Of a stretch of 41,724 nt of DNA, positions 7,406 to 15,969 are shown piece by piece. The notes beneath the pieces were generated by a model that ran no database searches, was not told the DNA's origin, and saw only the letters and a program-made list of their open reading frames with translations. The translations under genes were made by a program, and so were the position numbers. The stretch lies in contig DATLRW010000156.1 in assembly GCA_035534495.1 (NCBI GenBank), forward strand, positions 1 to 41,724. The letters run 5' to 3'. This DNA comes from JAKASX01 sp035534495 (GTDB lineage Bacteria; Acidobacteriota; Terriglobia; Acidiferrales; UBA7541). Numbering within the stretch: the first letter of the stretch is position 1; each line of letters opens with the position of its first letter.

Positions 7406-7478
7406 AAAGGAACTGAACCGGGGTTGAAAAGGGGCTGAAAGAGGGATCGAGCGGGCCGAGCCGGTGCGGAGGGCGCAC

Positions 7479-7673
7479 ATGCAATTGACGGTGACCCATG
7501 AAGAGGCCCAGGTTCTTGTCGATGTGTTGGATACCTATTTGCCCGAACTGCGTAAAGAGGTCTACAAGACGGAAAACTTCGCTTTGCGCGAGCAATGGAA
7601 GCGGCGTGAAACCGTTTTGAAAGCCTTGATCACCCGGCTCGGGGCCTTGCTCGGACAGCCGCGACCCTGCTAG
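7479..7673 (+). CDS. Small helical conserved-type protein
   Basis: The 64-residue protein starts at ATG 7479 behind GGAGGG. It is predicted to be almost all helix: LTVTHEEAQVLVDVLDTYL, then ELRKEVYKTENFALREQW and a C-terminal LITRLGALL. There is no signal, membrane segment or cysteine cluster. It follows rtcB by 73 bp on the same strand and may be cotranscribed. I do not recognise a named family. Confidence 0.6.
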   Translation: MQLTVTHEEAQVLVDVLDTYLPELRKEVYKTENFALREQWKRRETVLKALITRLGALLGQPRPC

Positions 7674-7755
7674 CCGACCGCAAAGCGGCTCCTGCGGGAA
7701 ACCCCGCCCCCGCCGAGCGTCCGTCCGTCGAAAGCCCTGCCACGAGTCCTATTTA

Positions 7756-8892
7756 TTATTTCGTGGCGGTCTGGGGCTTGGGCGCCACGTATCCCTGGCG
7801 GGCGTAGATGTGGTATTTCAGCTTTTTGTGATACTGGTTCACGATGATGAGCGGCTTGCCGTTCGGCGCGATCAATTCGATCTTGATCTTGTGATATTTC
7901 CCGTCGTTGGGGTGGTCGGAGGGGGTATAGGCCAGCGTGTACTGGGTGCGCAGCGATGCGGCGACCTGCTGGAAGATGCCCGGCAACTCCCCGGTGAACC
8001 GCGGAAACCACGCGCGGCCGCCCGTATAGCGGGCGAATGTGTTTAATTCATTTTCCGCCTGCAGGAAATCGAGCTCCTGGGAGGGGCCCATCGCGCCCTG
8101 CGCGTCGGCCCGTTCATAGAGCGGGCGGGCAACGCTCACGCAGAAGATGGTCACGTCGGTTTCCTTCAGACGATTGAGCACGTCGTCGAGCGTATGTGCG
8201 CTGAAGGTATTCAAGCCGGAGGAAATCAGCAGGATCGATTTCTTCCCTTTGACGTTCTGCAGCCGGTTCAAGGTGTAGAGAAGCGCATCGAACATATTCG
8301 CTTCGGTGAACCCCGGAAAGCCGAGGTTCTGGATGGCATCCTGAACCTTGGACCGGTTGTGAGTGAAATCGACGACGATGCGGGGACGCATGGCGTAGGT
8401 CACCAGGGCTACCCAATCCTGCGGCCTCAATTGATAGAGGAAATTGTAGGCCCACTCCTCGCCCGTGTAGGCAAACCAGCCGTAAAAGAAGTTGCTGAAT
8501 TCCATCAGCATGACGATGGTGATCGGCGCCTTGGTCGGGGCGAAATTCGCGATCGTCTGCGGAACACCGTCGTCGAGAATTTTGAAATTCTGCTCTTTCA
8601 GGCCCGGAATCGGATCGCCGTTGTCGTCGGTGACGGTGACGTCGACGTCCACCACCTGCGTCTGCACCGACACGGCGTATTGCGGCGTCTTGGACGATTC
8701 GGGCAGCTGCGCCGGCTCGCCTGGCGGCGGAGGCGGGCCTTGCTGCGGGGGCTCGCCCCGCTGCGGCTGCGACGGGGGAGGGGGCGTCATCGGTCCCTGC
8801 GTTTGCCGACCCGCCACTCCGCTTGCGTTCGCGGTGAGAAGCGCGACGACCAGCAGCGCCAAGATACCCCTGGTGATATCCGCTTTACCCAT
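7756..8892 (-). CDS. VWFA-related secreted protein (Acidobacteria type)
   Basis: From ATG 8892 the product is 378 residues; ATG 8910 would add six. A signal peptide (ILALLVVALLTANASG) is followed by a proline/glutamine-rich linker at about 28-65. A VWA-like domain then starts at VDVDVTVTDDNGDPIPGL and continues through SILLISSGLNTFS and the C-terminal QYTLAYTPSDHPNDGKYHKI. This is the layout of the VWFA-related domain (TIGR03436) expanded in Acidobacteriota. The MIDAS position reads MEFSNFF, not DxSxS, so classical metal binding looks impaired. It is probably a periplasmic or surface adhesion or scaffold protein. Confidence 0.85.
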   Translation of the reverse strand: MGKADITRGILALLVVALLTANASGVAGRQTQGPMTPPPPSQPQRGEPPQQGPPPPPGEPAQLPESSKTPQYAVSVQTQVVDVDVTVTDDNGDPIPGLKEQNFKILDDGVPQTIANFAPTKAPITIVMLMEFSNFFYGWFAYTGEEWAYNFLYQLRPQDWVALVTYAMRPRIVVDFTHNRSKVQDAIQNLGFPGFTEANMFDALLYTLNRLQNVKGKKSILLISSGLNTFSAHTLDDVLNRLKETDVTIFCVSVARPLYERADAQGAMGPSQELDFLQAENELNTFARYTGGRAWFPRFTGELPGIFQQVAASLRTQYTLAYTPSDHPNDGKYHKIKIELIAPNGKPLIIVNQYHKKLKYHIYARQGYVAPKPQTATK

Positions 8893-9032
8893 GGGTCCTC
8901 TCTCGTTCATTCATGGCCGCCTGCCGCGGCGGCCGCGACTTCCCTTGCCCGATCCCAAAGTGTGATTCTCTCACGCGGCCACGGGGTTGGCCATCGTTTG
9001 CGCCGAGGCCGGGAGCGCGTATCGGCCCACCC

Positions 9033-9809
9033 TCAATTGACCCAGTCGTCGGGATGGGATGGGGGCTTGTCGCGATGGCGGCGGAGGTAGACCTGGTAGC
9101 GGCGGCGATTGTGCTGGACTCTCCAATCGGAATAGCGATTCCGCACCCGGTAGAGCATGGAACTGCGCCGCAAATAGAGCCAGCCGATGAAAATCGCCGA
9201 GAGATGCGTCACATGAGCGACGCCGTCGCTGGTGGCCCCGACCGTGCCGAAGAATTCGATCGCGCCCATGATGATGGCGTAGAACTTCATGGGGATCGAA
9301 ATCGGAAAGGGGAAGAGCCAGACCTCGCGATCGGGGAACATCACAGCCGCGGCCAGGATGACGCCATAGACCGAACCCGAGGCGCCGATGGTCGGAATCA
9401 TCGCCGAGCCCAGGCCGTGCGGGTCCATCAGCATTTTCACCAGGACCGTTACCAGACCCGCACCCACGCCCGTGACGAAGTAATAGATGTAGAAGCGGCG
9501 CTGGCCCCACTGGCGCTCGAGGTCGCAGCCAAACATCCACAGGAACAGCATGTTCCAGAACAGGTGCCAAAAACCGCCGTGGAGAAACAGGTAGGTGAAG
9601 GGCTGCCACAGGCGACCATGGACAACATCCCAGGGCACCAGTCCCAGCCACGAGTACACGGCGTACTCGGCGCCGCTGCCGCCGATCTCCCGGACGAGTA
9701 TCTCCACCAGCAGGACGGCCGTATTGGCAATGAGCAGGGTCTGGATCGCCGGGGTGATCCATTGCCGCCAGTTGAAACGGTAATGTCTATACCGATAGGA
9801 GGTAACCAT
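9033..9809 (-). CDS. Rhomboid-family intramembrane serine protease
   Basis: The 258-residue protein has about six membrane segments. The rhomboid signatures are present: HGGFWHLFWNMLFLW in the L1/TM2 region, the catalytic serine in GASGSVYG at about 146-153, and the partner histidine in VTHLSA near 210. The C-terminus is a basic cytoplasmic tail. The start ATG 9809 lies only about 11 bases from a good -10 box, so the mRNA may be nearly leaderless. Substrates cannot be read from the sequence. Confidence 0.9.
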   Translation of the reverse strand: MVTSYRYRHYRFNWRQWITPAIQTLLIANTAVLLVEILVREIGGSGAEYAVYSWLGLVPWDVVHGRLWQPFTYLFLHGGFWHLFWNMLFLWMFGCDLERQWGQRRFYIYYFVTGVGAGLVTVLVKMLMDPHGLGSAMIPTIGASGSVYGVILAAAVMFPDREVWLFPFPISIPMKFYAIIMGAIEFFGTVGATSDGVAHVTHLSAIFIGWLYLRRSSMLYRVRNRYSDWRVQHNRRRYQVYLRRHRDKPPSHPDDWVN

Positions 9810-9820
9810 GGCTTGAATAA

Positions 9821-9849
9821 AGTCTAGAAACCGGCGCCGGGGAAGTCAA
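9821..9849 (-). promoter_or_regulatory. Promoter of the rhomboid gene with palindrome in the spacer
   Basis: On the minus strand TTGACT (9844-9849) and TAGACT (9821-9826) are separated by 17 bp. The spacer contains the perfect palindrome CCGGCGCCGG (9831-9840), a possible repressor site. The -10 box ends only 11 bases from the ATG. Confidence 0.6.
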
Positions 9850-9947
9850 AACCCGGGAAATCCCGCGCCATCGGGCGGCGCAACCCGCCACGTGGCCCGA
9901 ACCGCGGCAGAATGTAAAAAAAGGAAGAGAAACCTTGAGGAAAGGTC

Positions 9948-10403
9948 CTACGCGTTCTTTTCGAGGCGCTGGCGTATCCGCTCGCTCAGCAGCTTGCCGT
10001 CGATGGCCTTGCCTTCCAGGCGGGCCCGCGTCGCCTTGATCACAAGGCCCATCTGCTTGGGCGAACTCGCCCCGGTTTCCGCGATGGCGGCCTCGATCGC
10101 GGCCTGCATCTCCGAATCGGTGGGCGCGGCGGGAAGGTAGCGTTCCAAAACAGTGATTTCTTGCGCTTCCCGGTCGGCCAGATCGTCGCGGCCTCCCTGG
10201 CGGAACTGCTCGATCGACTCCCGCCGCTGCTTGACGAGCGTTTGGAGCACCTGAATGGATTCGGCGTCGTCGAGCGGGCGCGTCTTTTCCACTTCCTTCA
10301 ATTTGAGAGCGGTTTTCACCATGCGCAGCACGCTCGAGCGCAGCTCGTCCCGCGCCTTCATCGCTTCGATCAAATCTTTCTGGATCTGTTCGGACAGTGC
10401 CAC
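9948..10403 (-). CDS. GatB/YqeY domain protein
   Basis: The 151-residue protein starts at GTG 10403 behind AGAGGAAG. It is a complete stand-alone YqeY: N-terminal IQKDLIEAMKARDELRSSVLR, a helical middle (LVKQRRESIEQFRQGGRDDL), then LERYLPA and the C-terminal tRNA-amidotransferase-like domain MGLVIKATRARLEGKAIDG. The family shares its fold with the tail of GatB and is thought to bind tRNA, but its reaction is not established. Earlier in-frame ATGs extend into the gpmI end and lack a ribosome-binding site. Confidence 0.9.
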   Translation of the reverse strand: MALSEQIQKDLIEAMKARDELRSSVLRMVKTALKLKEVEKTRPLDDAESIQVLQTLVKQRRESIEQFRQGGRDDLADREAQEITVLERYLPAAPTDSEMQAAIEAAIAETGASSPKQMGLVIKATRARLEGKAIDGKLLSERIRQRLEKNA

Positions 10404-10494
10404 GACTTCCTCTCTCTCGCGACGATCAATATAGCATACGCGAAAGGACGCCCCGGCGCGGCGCCCTACGTGACGGATGCGCCGCGCGAGGCCG

Positions 10495-12048
10495 TCACCG
10501 GTTTTTCGTGCGCAGGTCCCGGCCGGACATATCCGAGGGCGGTGAAACGCCCGCCAGGCCGAGCATCGTCGGAGCGATGTCGCGCAGCGAGCCGCCGCTG
10601 CGGACACCGGCATCGGCGTCGCCGGTGACCAGAATGAAGGGAACCGGATTGGTGGTGTGATAGGTGTGTGGCTGACCGGTGACCGGATCGATCATCGTTT
10701 CCGCGTTCCCATGATCGGCGGTGATGATCCAGGCGCCGGGCGTGGCCGCGAAGGCCTGGCGGATGCGGCCGAGCCCCGCGTCGATGGCCTCAACCGCCCG
10801 GACGGCCGCTTCCAGCTTGCCGGTATGGCCCACCATGTCGGCGTTGGCGTAGTTCATGATGATGGCGTCGAAGGCGCCCTTTTCGATGGCGTGAACGACG
10901 GTATCGGTGACGCCGGCGGCGTTCATCTCCGGCTGCAGATCGTAGGTCGCGACTTTCGGCGAAGGCACCAGCGCGCGCTCCTCGCCCGCGAACGGCTTTT
11001 CGATGCCGCCATTGAAGAAATAGGTGACGTGCGCGTATTTTTCCGTCTCCGCCACACGCAGGTTGCGAAACCCGATTTCGGCGAAGACCTGGGCCAGGAT
11101 GTGTTCCACCTCTTCCGGCGCGAGCACGTAGCGCAGCCAGGGCCACGTCTTTTCGTACTGCTTCATGGCGGCGAGCAGAATATTCCCCGGCCGGCTCGGA
11201 TCGGCGAATTGATTGAAACCGGGCTCGACCAGCGCGCGGGTGATTTGACGGGCGCGGTCGGCGCGGAAATTGAAGAAGATGACGGCATCGTCGTCGCGAA
11301 CGCGCCCGACGGGCTCGCCCGCCGCGTCGGTAATGACGACCGGCTCGACGAATTCGTCGGTCACCCCGCGCTCGTAGCTGGCCAGCACGGCCTGGATCGG
11401 GTCCGTCGCCCGGTGCTCGGCATCGCCGTGGACGATGGCCCGGTAGGCGCGCTCGATCCGCGGCCAGCGGTTGTCGCGGTCCATGCCGTAGTAGCGGCCC
11501 CCGACGCTGGCGATGCGGCCGACCCCATATTCGCGGAGCTTCTGCTGCAGCTGGCGAAGATAATCCTGTCCGCTCGTGGGCGGAGTGTCGCGCCCGTCGC
11601 TGAAACAATGCAGGAAGACGCGCGAGACCTTCTTTTCCGCCGCCATGCGCAGCAGGGCAAACAGGTGCTGGATGTGGGAGTGGACGCCTCCGTCGCTGAC
11701 CAGGCCCATCAGATGGAGTTGATGCTCGCGGCCGCGCTCGATCGCTTCGAGCAGCAACGGATGCCGCTCGAAAGTTCCCTTCGCGATCATCTGATCGATT
11801 CGCGTGATGTCCATCTGAATGATTCGCCCGGCGCCGATATTCAGGTGGCCGACTTCGCTGTTGCCCATCTGCCCCTCGGGCAGGCCGACCGAGGGGCCGG
11901 AGGCCTGAATGAGCGTATTCGGGAATTGTTTGAGCAGGGCGTCATAGTTGGGTTTGCGAGCGAGCGCAATGGCGTTGCCCTCGCGCCGCGGCGAAAAGCC
12001 CCAGCCATCGAGCACCGTGAGCAGAATTGGTTTCGGTGGTTTCGTCAT
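10495..12048 (-). CDS. gpmI: 2,3-bisphosphoglycerate-independent phosphoglycerate mutase
   Basis: The 517-residue protein converts 3-phosphoglycerate to 2-phosphoglycerate in lower glycolysis. It has the two-domain GpmI layout: metal Asp in LTVLDGWGFSP, phosphoserine in GQMGNSEVGHLNIGAGR at about 58-74, substrate site FSDGRDTPP, FFNFRADRARQITRA, and the C-terminal metal sites in NYANADMVGHTG and ITADHGNAE. The length is normal. It lies on the same strand as eno and glgC a few genes away, grouping central-carbon genes. No strong ribosome-binding site precedes the ATG. Confidence 0.97.
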   Translation of the reverse strand: MTKPPKPILLTVLDGWGFSPRREGNAIALARKPNYDALLKQFPNTLIQASGPSVGLPEGQMGNSEVGHLNIGAGRIIQMDITRIDQMIAKGTFERHPLLLEAIERGREHQLHLMGLVSDGGVHSHIQHLFALLRMAAEKKVSRVFLHCFSDGRDTPPTSGQDYLRQLQQKLREYGVGRIASVGGRYYGMDRDNRWPRIERAYRAIVHGDAEHRATDPIQAVLASYERGVTDEFVEPVVITDAAGEPVGRVRDDDAVIFFNFRADRARQITRALVEPGFNQFADPSRPGNILLAAMKQYEKTWPWLRYVLAPEEVEHILAQVFAEIGFRNLRVAETEKYAHVTYFFNGGIEKPFAGEERALVPSPKVATYDLQPEMNAAGVTDTVVHAIEKGAFDAIIMNYANADMVGHTGKLEAAVRAVEAIDAGLGRIRQAFAATPGAWIITADHGNAETMIDPVTGQPHTYHTTNPVPFILVTGDADAGVRSGGSLRDIAPTMLGLAGVSPPSDMSGRDLRTKNR

Positions 12049-12158
12049 CGTTCGTCAGGATACACAGAGTCGCGCGTGGAAGGAAAGCCGGGAAACAGGA
12101 AACGGCCCGCAACGGCTCGCCCTGAAACGCCTTCGCCCGCTCTTGGCAAGCATCAAGA

Positions 12159-12809
12159 TCAAGTATCCGGATCAGGTATCGGGCATTCAGGCCGAACGCG
12201 CAGGGCGTAATGATACGGAAGCGAATCGAGCCGCTCGACCGAAAAGCCGAGACCCTCCAGCCGCCGAGTTGCTTCGGCCGGCGTGTACACATGGTCCTTC
12301 GGGGGGCCGACGGGCCGGTCCGCTTCCGCGTTCCAATCGATGCAGAGGGCGAAACCGCCGTCCTTCAGGAGCGATTTCAGCTCCGCGAGCGATTCGTCTC
12401 CGAGTTCGTGCAGGACGTTGAGCGCCAGCACGCGGTCGGCCCGGCCGCGAAATTCCTCCATCTCGCCCGGGAGGACCGGGCGCAGATTCCGCAGATTTTG
12501 CGCTTCCGGCTTCGCGCGCAGGCGTTCGAGCATTTCCGGCTGCTCGTCCAGGGCAATTACAGCGGCGTCCGGGCGGGAACGCGCGAGACAGATCGCGTAG
12601 GTTCCCGTGCCGGCGCCGTAGTCCACAATCAAGCCACCGCTCGGCGGATCGAGGAGGCGGAGAACTTTCTCCGGCGGCAGATAATCGAAACGGGACACTT
12701 CGTCGAGCTTGTCGGCGCGGCGCGGATCGAACCGTTCCGGCTGGCGGGCGCCCGAGCGGCCAGGATCATCGAGGTGACCGGGCCGTTCATCACCCTTGGG
12801 ATCGTGCAT
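12159..12809 (-). CDS. Class I SAM-dependent methyltransferase
   Basis: The 216-residue protein has a Rossmann methyltransferase core: motif I IVDYGAGTGTYAICLA at about 61-76, acidic strand-2 end VIALDEQPEML, and motif IV-like RVLALNVLHEL. The N-terminus has RFDPRRADKLD and FDYLPPEKVLRLL, as in UbiE/Methyltransf_11 proteins of unknown substrate. AGGAAG precedes ATG 12809. It begins 14 bp after the lemA gene stop, so the two are likely cotranscribed. The substrate cannot be assigned. Confidence 0.85.
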   Translation of the reverse strand: MHDPKGDERPGHLDDPGRSGARQPERFDPRRADKLDEVSRFDYLPPEKVLRLLDPPSGGLIVDYGAGTGTYAICLARSRPDAAVIALDEQPEMLERLRAKPEAQNLRNLRPVLPGEMEEFRGRADRVLALNVLHELGDESLAELKSLLKDGGFALCIDWNAEADRPVGPPKDHVYTPAEATRRLEGLGFSVERLDSLPYHYALRVRPECPIPDPDT

Positions 12810-12823
12810 GGCTTCCTGCCTTC

Positions 12824-13420
12824 CTAGGCGAAGCTGACTTTCACGTCTTGCCGGTCCGTCGCCGCCACAGGATACATCGGCCGCGGCGAGAACCGCCCTA
12901 GCATCGCAATCAAATTCGCCGGCGTCTGTGCGATGCGGATATTGTAGGCGTTGGCGGTTTCATTGTAGACGGCGCGCTCGCCGGCGATTTGCGCCTCGAG
13001 CCCGCTGATGCGGCCTTGCAGTTGCATGAAATTCGTATCGGCCTTCAGGGCCGGGCAATTCTCCGCCACGGCAAACAGCGTCTTCAGCGTCCCGCTGATC
13101 TGATGATCGGCCTGCGTCTTTTGTCCGGGCGTCTTCGCGTTCATGTACGCCGAGCGCGCGTCGGTGACGCCCTGCAGGGTCTTCTGCTCGTGCTGCATGT
13201 AGCCTTTGCAGGTGTCGATCAGCTTCGGCAACTCGTCGTGCCGCTGCTTGAGGAGCGCGTCGACGCTCGCGAACTGCCGGTCGCAATCGCTCCTGAGGGC
13301 CACCAGTTCGTTGTAGACCCCGATGCAATAGCTTCCCACCGCCGTCGCCACCACCGCAAACAACACCGCAATCCCGATGGTGATCATCTCGCCGCTCATT
13401 CCCACCGCCGCCAGTTCCAT
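12824..13420 (-). CDS. LemA family protein
   Basis: The 198-residue protein has an N-terminal membrane helix (ITIGIAVLFAVVATAVGSY) and then the LemA helical bundle: YNELVALRSDCDRQFASVDALLKQR, HDELPKLIDTCKGYM and YNETANAYNIRI. The motif near the end, NLIAMLGRFSPRPMY, is typical. AAGGAAG precedes ATG 13420. LemA proteins are membrane-anchored helical proteins of uncertain function. A second, divergent copy lies immediately upstream on the same strand, and both end in nearly the same DRQDVKV tail. Confidence 0.88.
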   Translation of the reverse strand: MELAAVGMSGEMITIGIAVLFAVVATAVGSYCIGVYNELVALRSDCDRQFASVDALLKQRHDELPKLIDTCKGYMQHEQKTLQGVTDARSAYMNAKTPGQKTQADHQISGTLKTLFAVAENCPALKADTNFMQLQGRISGLEAQIAGERAVYNETANAYNIRIAQTPANLIAMLGRFSPRPMYPVAATDRQDVKVSFA

Positions 13421-13445
13421 CGCGAATCTTCCTTTCCCCGCGGCC

Positions 13446-13946
13446 TCAGGCCAGTTCCACTTTCACGTCCTGCCGGTCCTTTCCGGTAGCCTGGAACAAA
13501 GGCTCTGGCTCCATTCCCGGCAGCATGGCTACGAACAGGTCGGGCAATTGCCGAATCCGGATGTTGCAGGTGTTCACGCTGTCGTTGAAAAATTCGCGCC
13601 GGTCGGCGATCTCCTCCTCGAGCGGGGTGATTCGCTGCTCGCCGTTCAGAAAATTCGCGTCGGCTTTCAATTCCGGATATTTTTTCGCGACGGCAAACAG
13701 GCCGCGCAGCGCGCCGGTGAGCCGGGCGTCCGCCCGGGTCTTTTCGGGGATCGAGCGGGCGCGCGCGTAGGCGCTGCCGTGGACGTGGACCAGGCCCATG
13801 GCGGCTCTGCGAACGGGAATTTCGGGAATGTCTTCCTCGACGTGGAATCCGCGATAGACGCGGAAGCCTCGGAACGAAAAAACGAGGCCGATGAAAATGC
13901 CGAGACCGAGCACGGCAGTCAGGCGGGCTTTGTGAACGATCGGCAC
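13446..13946 (-). CDS. Divergent, shortened LemA-like paralogue
   Basis: From GTG 13946, behind GGAGAAG, this 166-residue protein keeps a membrane helix (LTAVLGLGIFIGLVFSF). The second half of a LemA domain follows: LRGLFAVAKKYPELKADANF, EEEIADRREFFNDSVNTCNIRI and DLFVAMLPGMEPEPLF. The central helix with the usual YNxLVxxRxxVD segment is missing and replaced by a short unrelated stretch. The shared C-terminal DRQDVKV tail and position mark it as a tandem duplicate of the neighbour. It may be specialised or decaying. Confidence 0.7.
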   Translation of the reverse strand: MPIVHKARLTAVLGLGIFIGLVFSFRGFRVYRGFHVEEDIPEIPVRRAAMGLVHVHGSAYARARSIPEKTRADARLTGALRGLFAVAKKYPELKADANFLNGEQRITPLEEEIADRREFFNDSVNTCNIRIRQLPDLFVAMLPGMEPEPLFQATGKDRQDVKVELA

Positions 13947-14018
13947 CAGTGTCGCTTCTCCGGGAAAATTCCCCGAATCATAGATGGGAAGCGGTACGGA
14001 GGCAACTCCACTTTGGTG

Positions 14019-14030
14019 ACCGTTAACGGT
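14019..14030. promoter_or_regulatory. 12-bp perfect palindrome upstream of the lemA-like gene
   Basis: ACCGTTAACGGT lies in the 175-bp gap between the osmC and lemA-like genes, about 75 bp before the latter's start. It is a reasonable operator shape, but nothing else supports it. The rest of this gap shows no gene. Confidence 0.25.
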
Positions 14031-14121
14031 TAGCGCACCCCTCGCGAAACGGTTTGCTGGATGGGCGATGGCTCGCCGCTGCGGTATGGCGGCGATAGCG
14101 GGCGCGCCGGGACGGGCTCGC

Positions 14122-14619
14122 TCACTCCGGAGGCGGGACGCGCAGCTCTTCGAGTCCCTTCACCGAAACCTCCACGGGGATCCCCCGCCGCACGCTCTCG
14201 GTCACGACGCAATAATCCTCGAACAGATCCAGGCACCGGAGCGCGTTCTGCTTTTCGGCCTCGGGAACCTGCGGATCAATCTCCACTTGCAATTTCACGA
14301 CGCGCCAGCGGCCGCGCTCGTTCCGCGCCAGATGGGCATGAACGCGCGTGCGGATCAGCCCGATTTTTATCCGTCCCTTGCGGGCGCAAAAGAGCAGGCT
14401 GGCGCTCAGGCAGTTGCCGACAGCCGCCGCCAAAAGCCTCGATGCGTTCGGGCCGCTATCCTGGCCGAGCGGGGCGGGCTCGTCCATCATCAGCGGGGGA
14501 AACTGCTCCTTGTCGAAGCGCACACGGAACGCATAGTCGTCGGTCTGTTCGATTTCGATGGCGAACTCGATCGAGGCGCCGGGGGTGGATGAGGGAGACG
14601 GCGGTTTCGCTGGATTCAT
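14122..14619 (-). CDS. OsmC/Ohr family protein
   Basis: The 165-residue protein has the OsmC fold with both redox cysteines: AAVGNCLSASLLF at about 66-78 and FEDYCVVTESVRRGIPVEV at about 133-151. OsmC and Ohr proteins reduce organic hydroperoxides using these cysteines. A central region reads LQVEIDPQVPEAEKQNAL. AAGGAG precedes ATG 14619. The gene starts 23 bp after eno and is probably part of the glgC-eno-osmC transcript. Confidence 0.88.
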   Translation of the reverse strand: MNPAKPPSPSSTPGASIEFAIEIEQTDDYAFRVRFDKEQFPPLMMDEPAPLGQDSGPNASRLLAAAVGNCLSASLLFCARKGRIKIGLIRTRVHAHLARNERGRWRVVKLQVEIDPQVPEAEKQNALRCLDLFEDYCVVTESVRRGIPVEVSVKGLEELRVPPPE

Positions 14620-14642
14620 AACTCAGGCTCCTTTCCTGACGA

Positions 14643-15938
14643 TTAGCGGGAAGGCCAGCCGGAGAATTTCGCGCTGGCGCCGAGTTCCTCCTCGATCCGG
14701 AGCAGCTGGTTGTACTTGGCGATTCGTTCGCCCCGCGAGGCCGAGCCGGTCTTGATCTGTCCGGTGCCCATGCCGACGGTGAAGTCGGCGATGAAGGCAT
14801 CCTCGGTTTCCCCCGAGCGGTGGGAAACGACGGCGCGATAGCCGTTCTGGAGCGCCAACTCGATGCAATCGATCGTTTCGGTGAGGGTGCCGATCTGATT
14901 CAGCTTGATCAGAATGGCGTTGGCCACCTTTTGCTCGATGCCCCGCTCGAAGATTTTCGTGTTGGTGACGAAGATATCGTCGCCGATGAGCTGGATTTTT
15001 TCTCCCAGGGTTTTCGTCATCGTCTGCCACCCGTCCCAGTCTTCCTCGGACAGGCCGTCCTCGATGGAAATGATGGGATATTGCCGCACCCATTCGGCCC
15101 AGAAATCGATCATCTGGCTGGAGGTGTGCTCGGACCGGTCCGATTTCCGGAATACATACCGGTGCGAAGAGGCGTCGAAGAACTCGCTCGCCGCCGGATC
15201 GAGAGCTAGGGCGACGTCGCGGCCAGGGGCGAATCCGGCGGTCTGAATGGCGTCGAGAATCACTTCGACCGCCTCGACGTTCGATTTCAGATTGGGCGCG
15301 AATCCGCCCTCGTCGCCGACCGCCGTCGAATAGCCGCGCTTCTTGAGGGTGCTCTTGAGCCGGTGGAAAACCTCGGCGCCCATCCGCAGGGCTTCCGAAA
15401 AACGATTCGCGCCGACCGGCACGACCATGAATTCCTGGAAATCGACCGAGTTATCGGCGTGAACTCCCCCGTTCAATATGTTCATCAACGGAACCGGCAG
15501 CAGCGTGGCGCTGGAGCGGTGGGAAAAGCCGGCCAGATAGCGATAGAGGGGAACGCCGCGCGCCTGGGCGGCGGCGCGCGCCACGGCCATGGAAACGGCC
15601 AGCATGGCGTTGGCGCCCAGATTGGATTTGTTCGGCGTGCCGTCGAGATCGATCATGCGATGGTCGAGGACCTGCTGCTCGGTGGCGTCCAGGCCGGTGA
15701 GCGCGCGGGCGATGGCGGTGTTCGCGTGGGCGACGGCTTGGGTGACGCCCTTGCCGAGGTAGCGCGCCGGGTCCTGGTCGCGCAACTCGAGCGCCTCGTG
15801 CTGCCCGGTCGAAGCGCCCGAAGGAACGGCGGCCCGGCCGCGCGCACCGCCGAACAACGCCACATCGGCCTCGACGGTGGGGTTGCCGCGCGAATCGAGG
15901 ATTTCACGCGCGTGTACTTGGGCAATGCGGGTATCCAT
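14643..15938 (-). CDS. eno: Enolase
   Basis: The 431-residue protein dehydrates 2-phosphoglycerate to phosphoenolpyruvate. Key motifs are present: REILDSRGNPTVEADV, GASTGQHEALELRD, the catalytic Glu in AVGDEGGFAPNL, metal site SIEDGLSEEDWDG, catalytic Lys in ILIKLNQIGTLTET, and VVSHRSGETEDAFIADFTVG. ATG 15938 follows AGAAAGGA; an earlier in-frame ATG would overlap glgC. The product is normal and complete. It sits 31 bp after glgC. Confidence 0.98.
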   Translation of the reverse strand: MDTRIAQVHAREILDSRGNPTVEADVALFGGARGRAAVPSGASTGQHEALELRDQDPARYLGKGVTQAVAHANTAIARALTGLDATEQQVLDHRMIDLDGTPNKSNLGANAMLAVSMAVARAAAQARGVPLYRYLAGFSHRSSATLLPVPLMNILNGGVHADNSVDFQEFMVVPVGANRFSEALRMGAEVFHRLKSTLKKRGYSTAVGDEGGFAPNLKSNVEAVEVILDAIQTAGFAPGRDVALALDPAASEFFDASSHRYVFRKSDRSEHTSSQMIDFWAEWVRQYPIISIEDGLSEEDWDGWQTMTKTLGEKIQLIGDDIFVTNTKIFERGIEQKVANAILIKLNQIGTLTETIDCIELALQNGYRAVVSHRSGETEDAFIADFTVGMGTGQIKTGSASRGERIAKYNQLLRIEEELGASAKFSGWPSR

Positions 15939-15969
15939 ACCTTTTCCTTTCTGGAGCGAAACGGTACGC

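Noticed and set aside
5873..7480. 535-codon minus-strand frame opposite rtcB
   Set aside because: It is a codon-bias shadow of rtcB with histidine/arginine-rich composition.
10657..12210. 517-codon plus-strand frame opposite gpmI
   Set aside because: It is the antisense of a well-supported gpmI gene and has no homology of its own.
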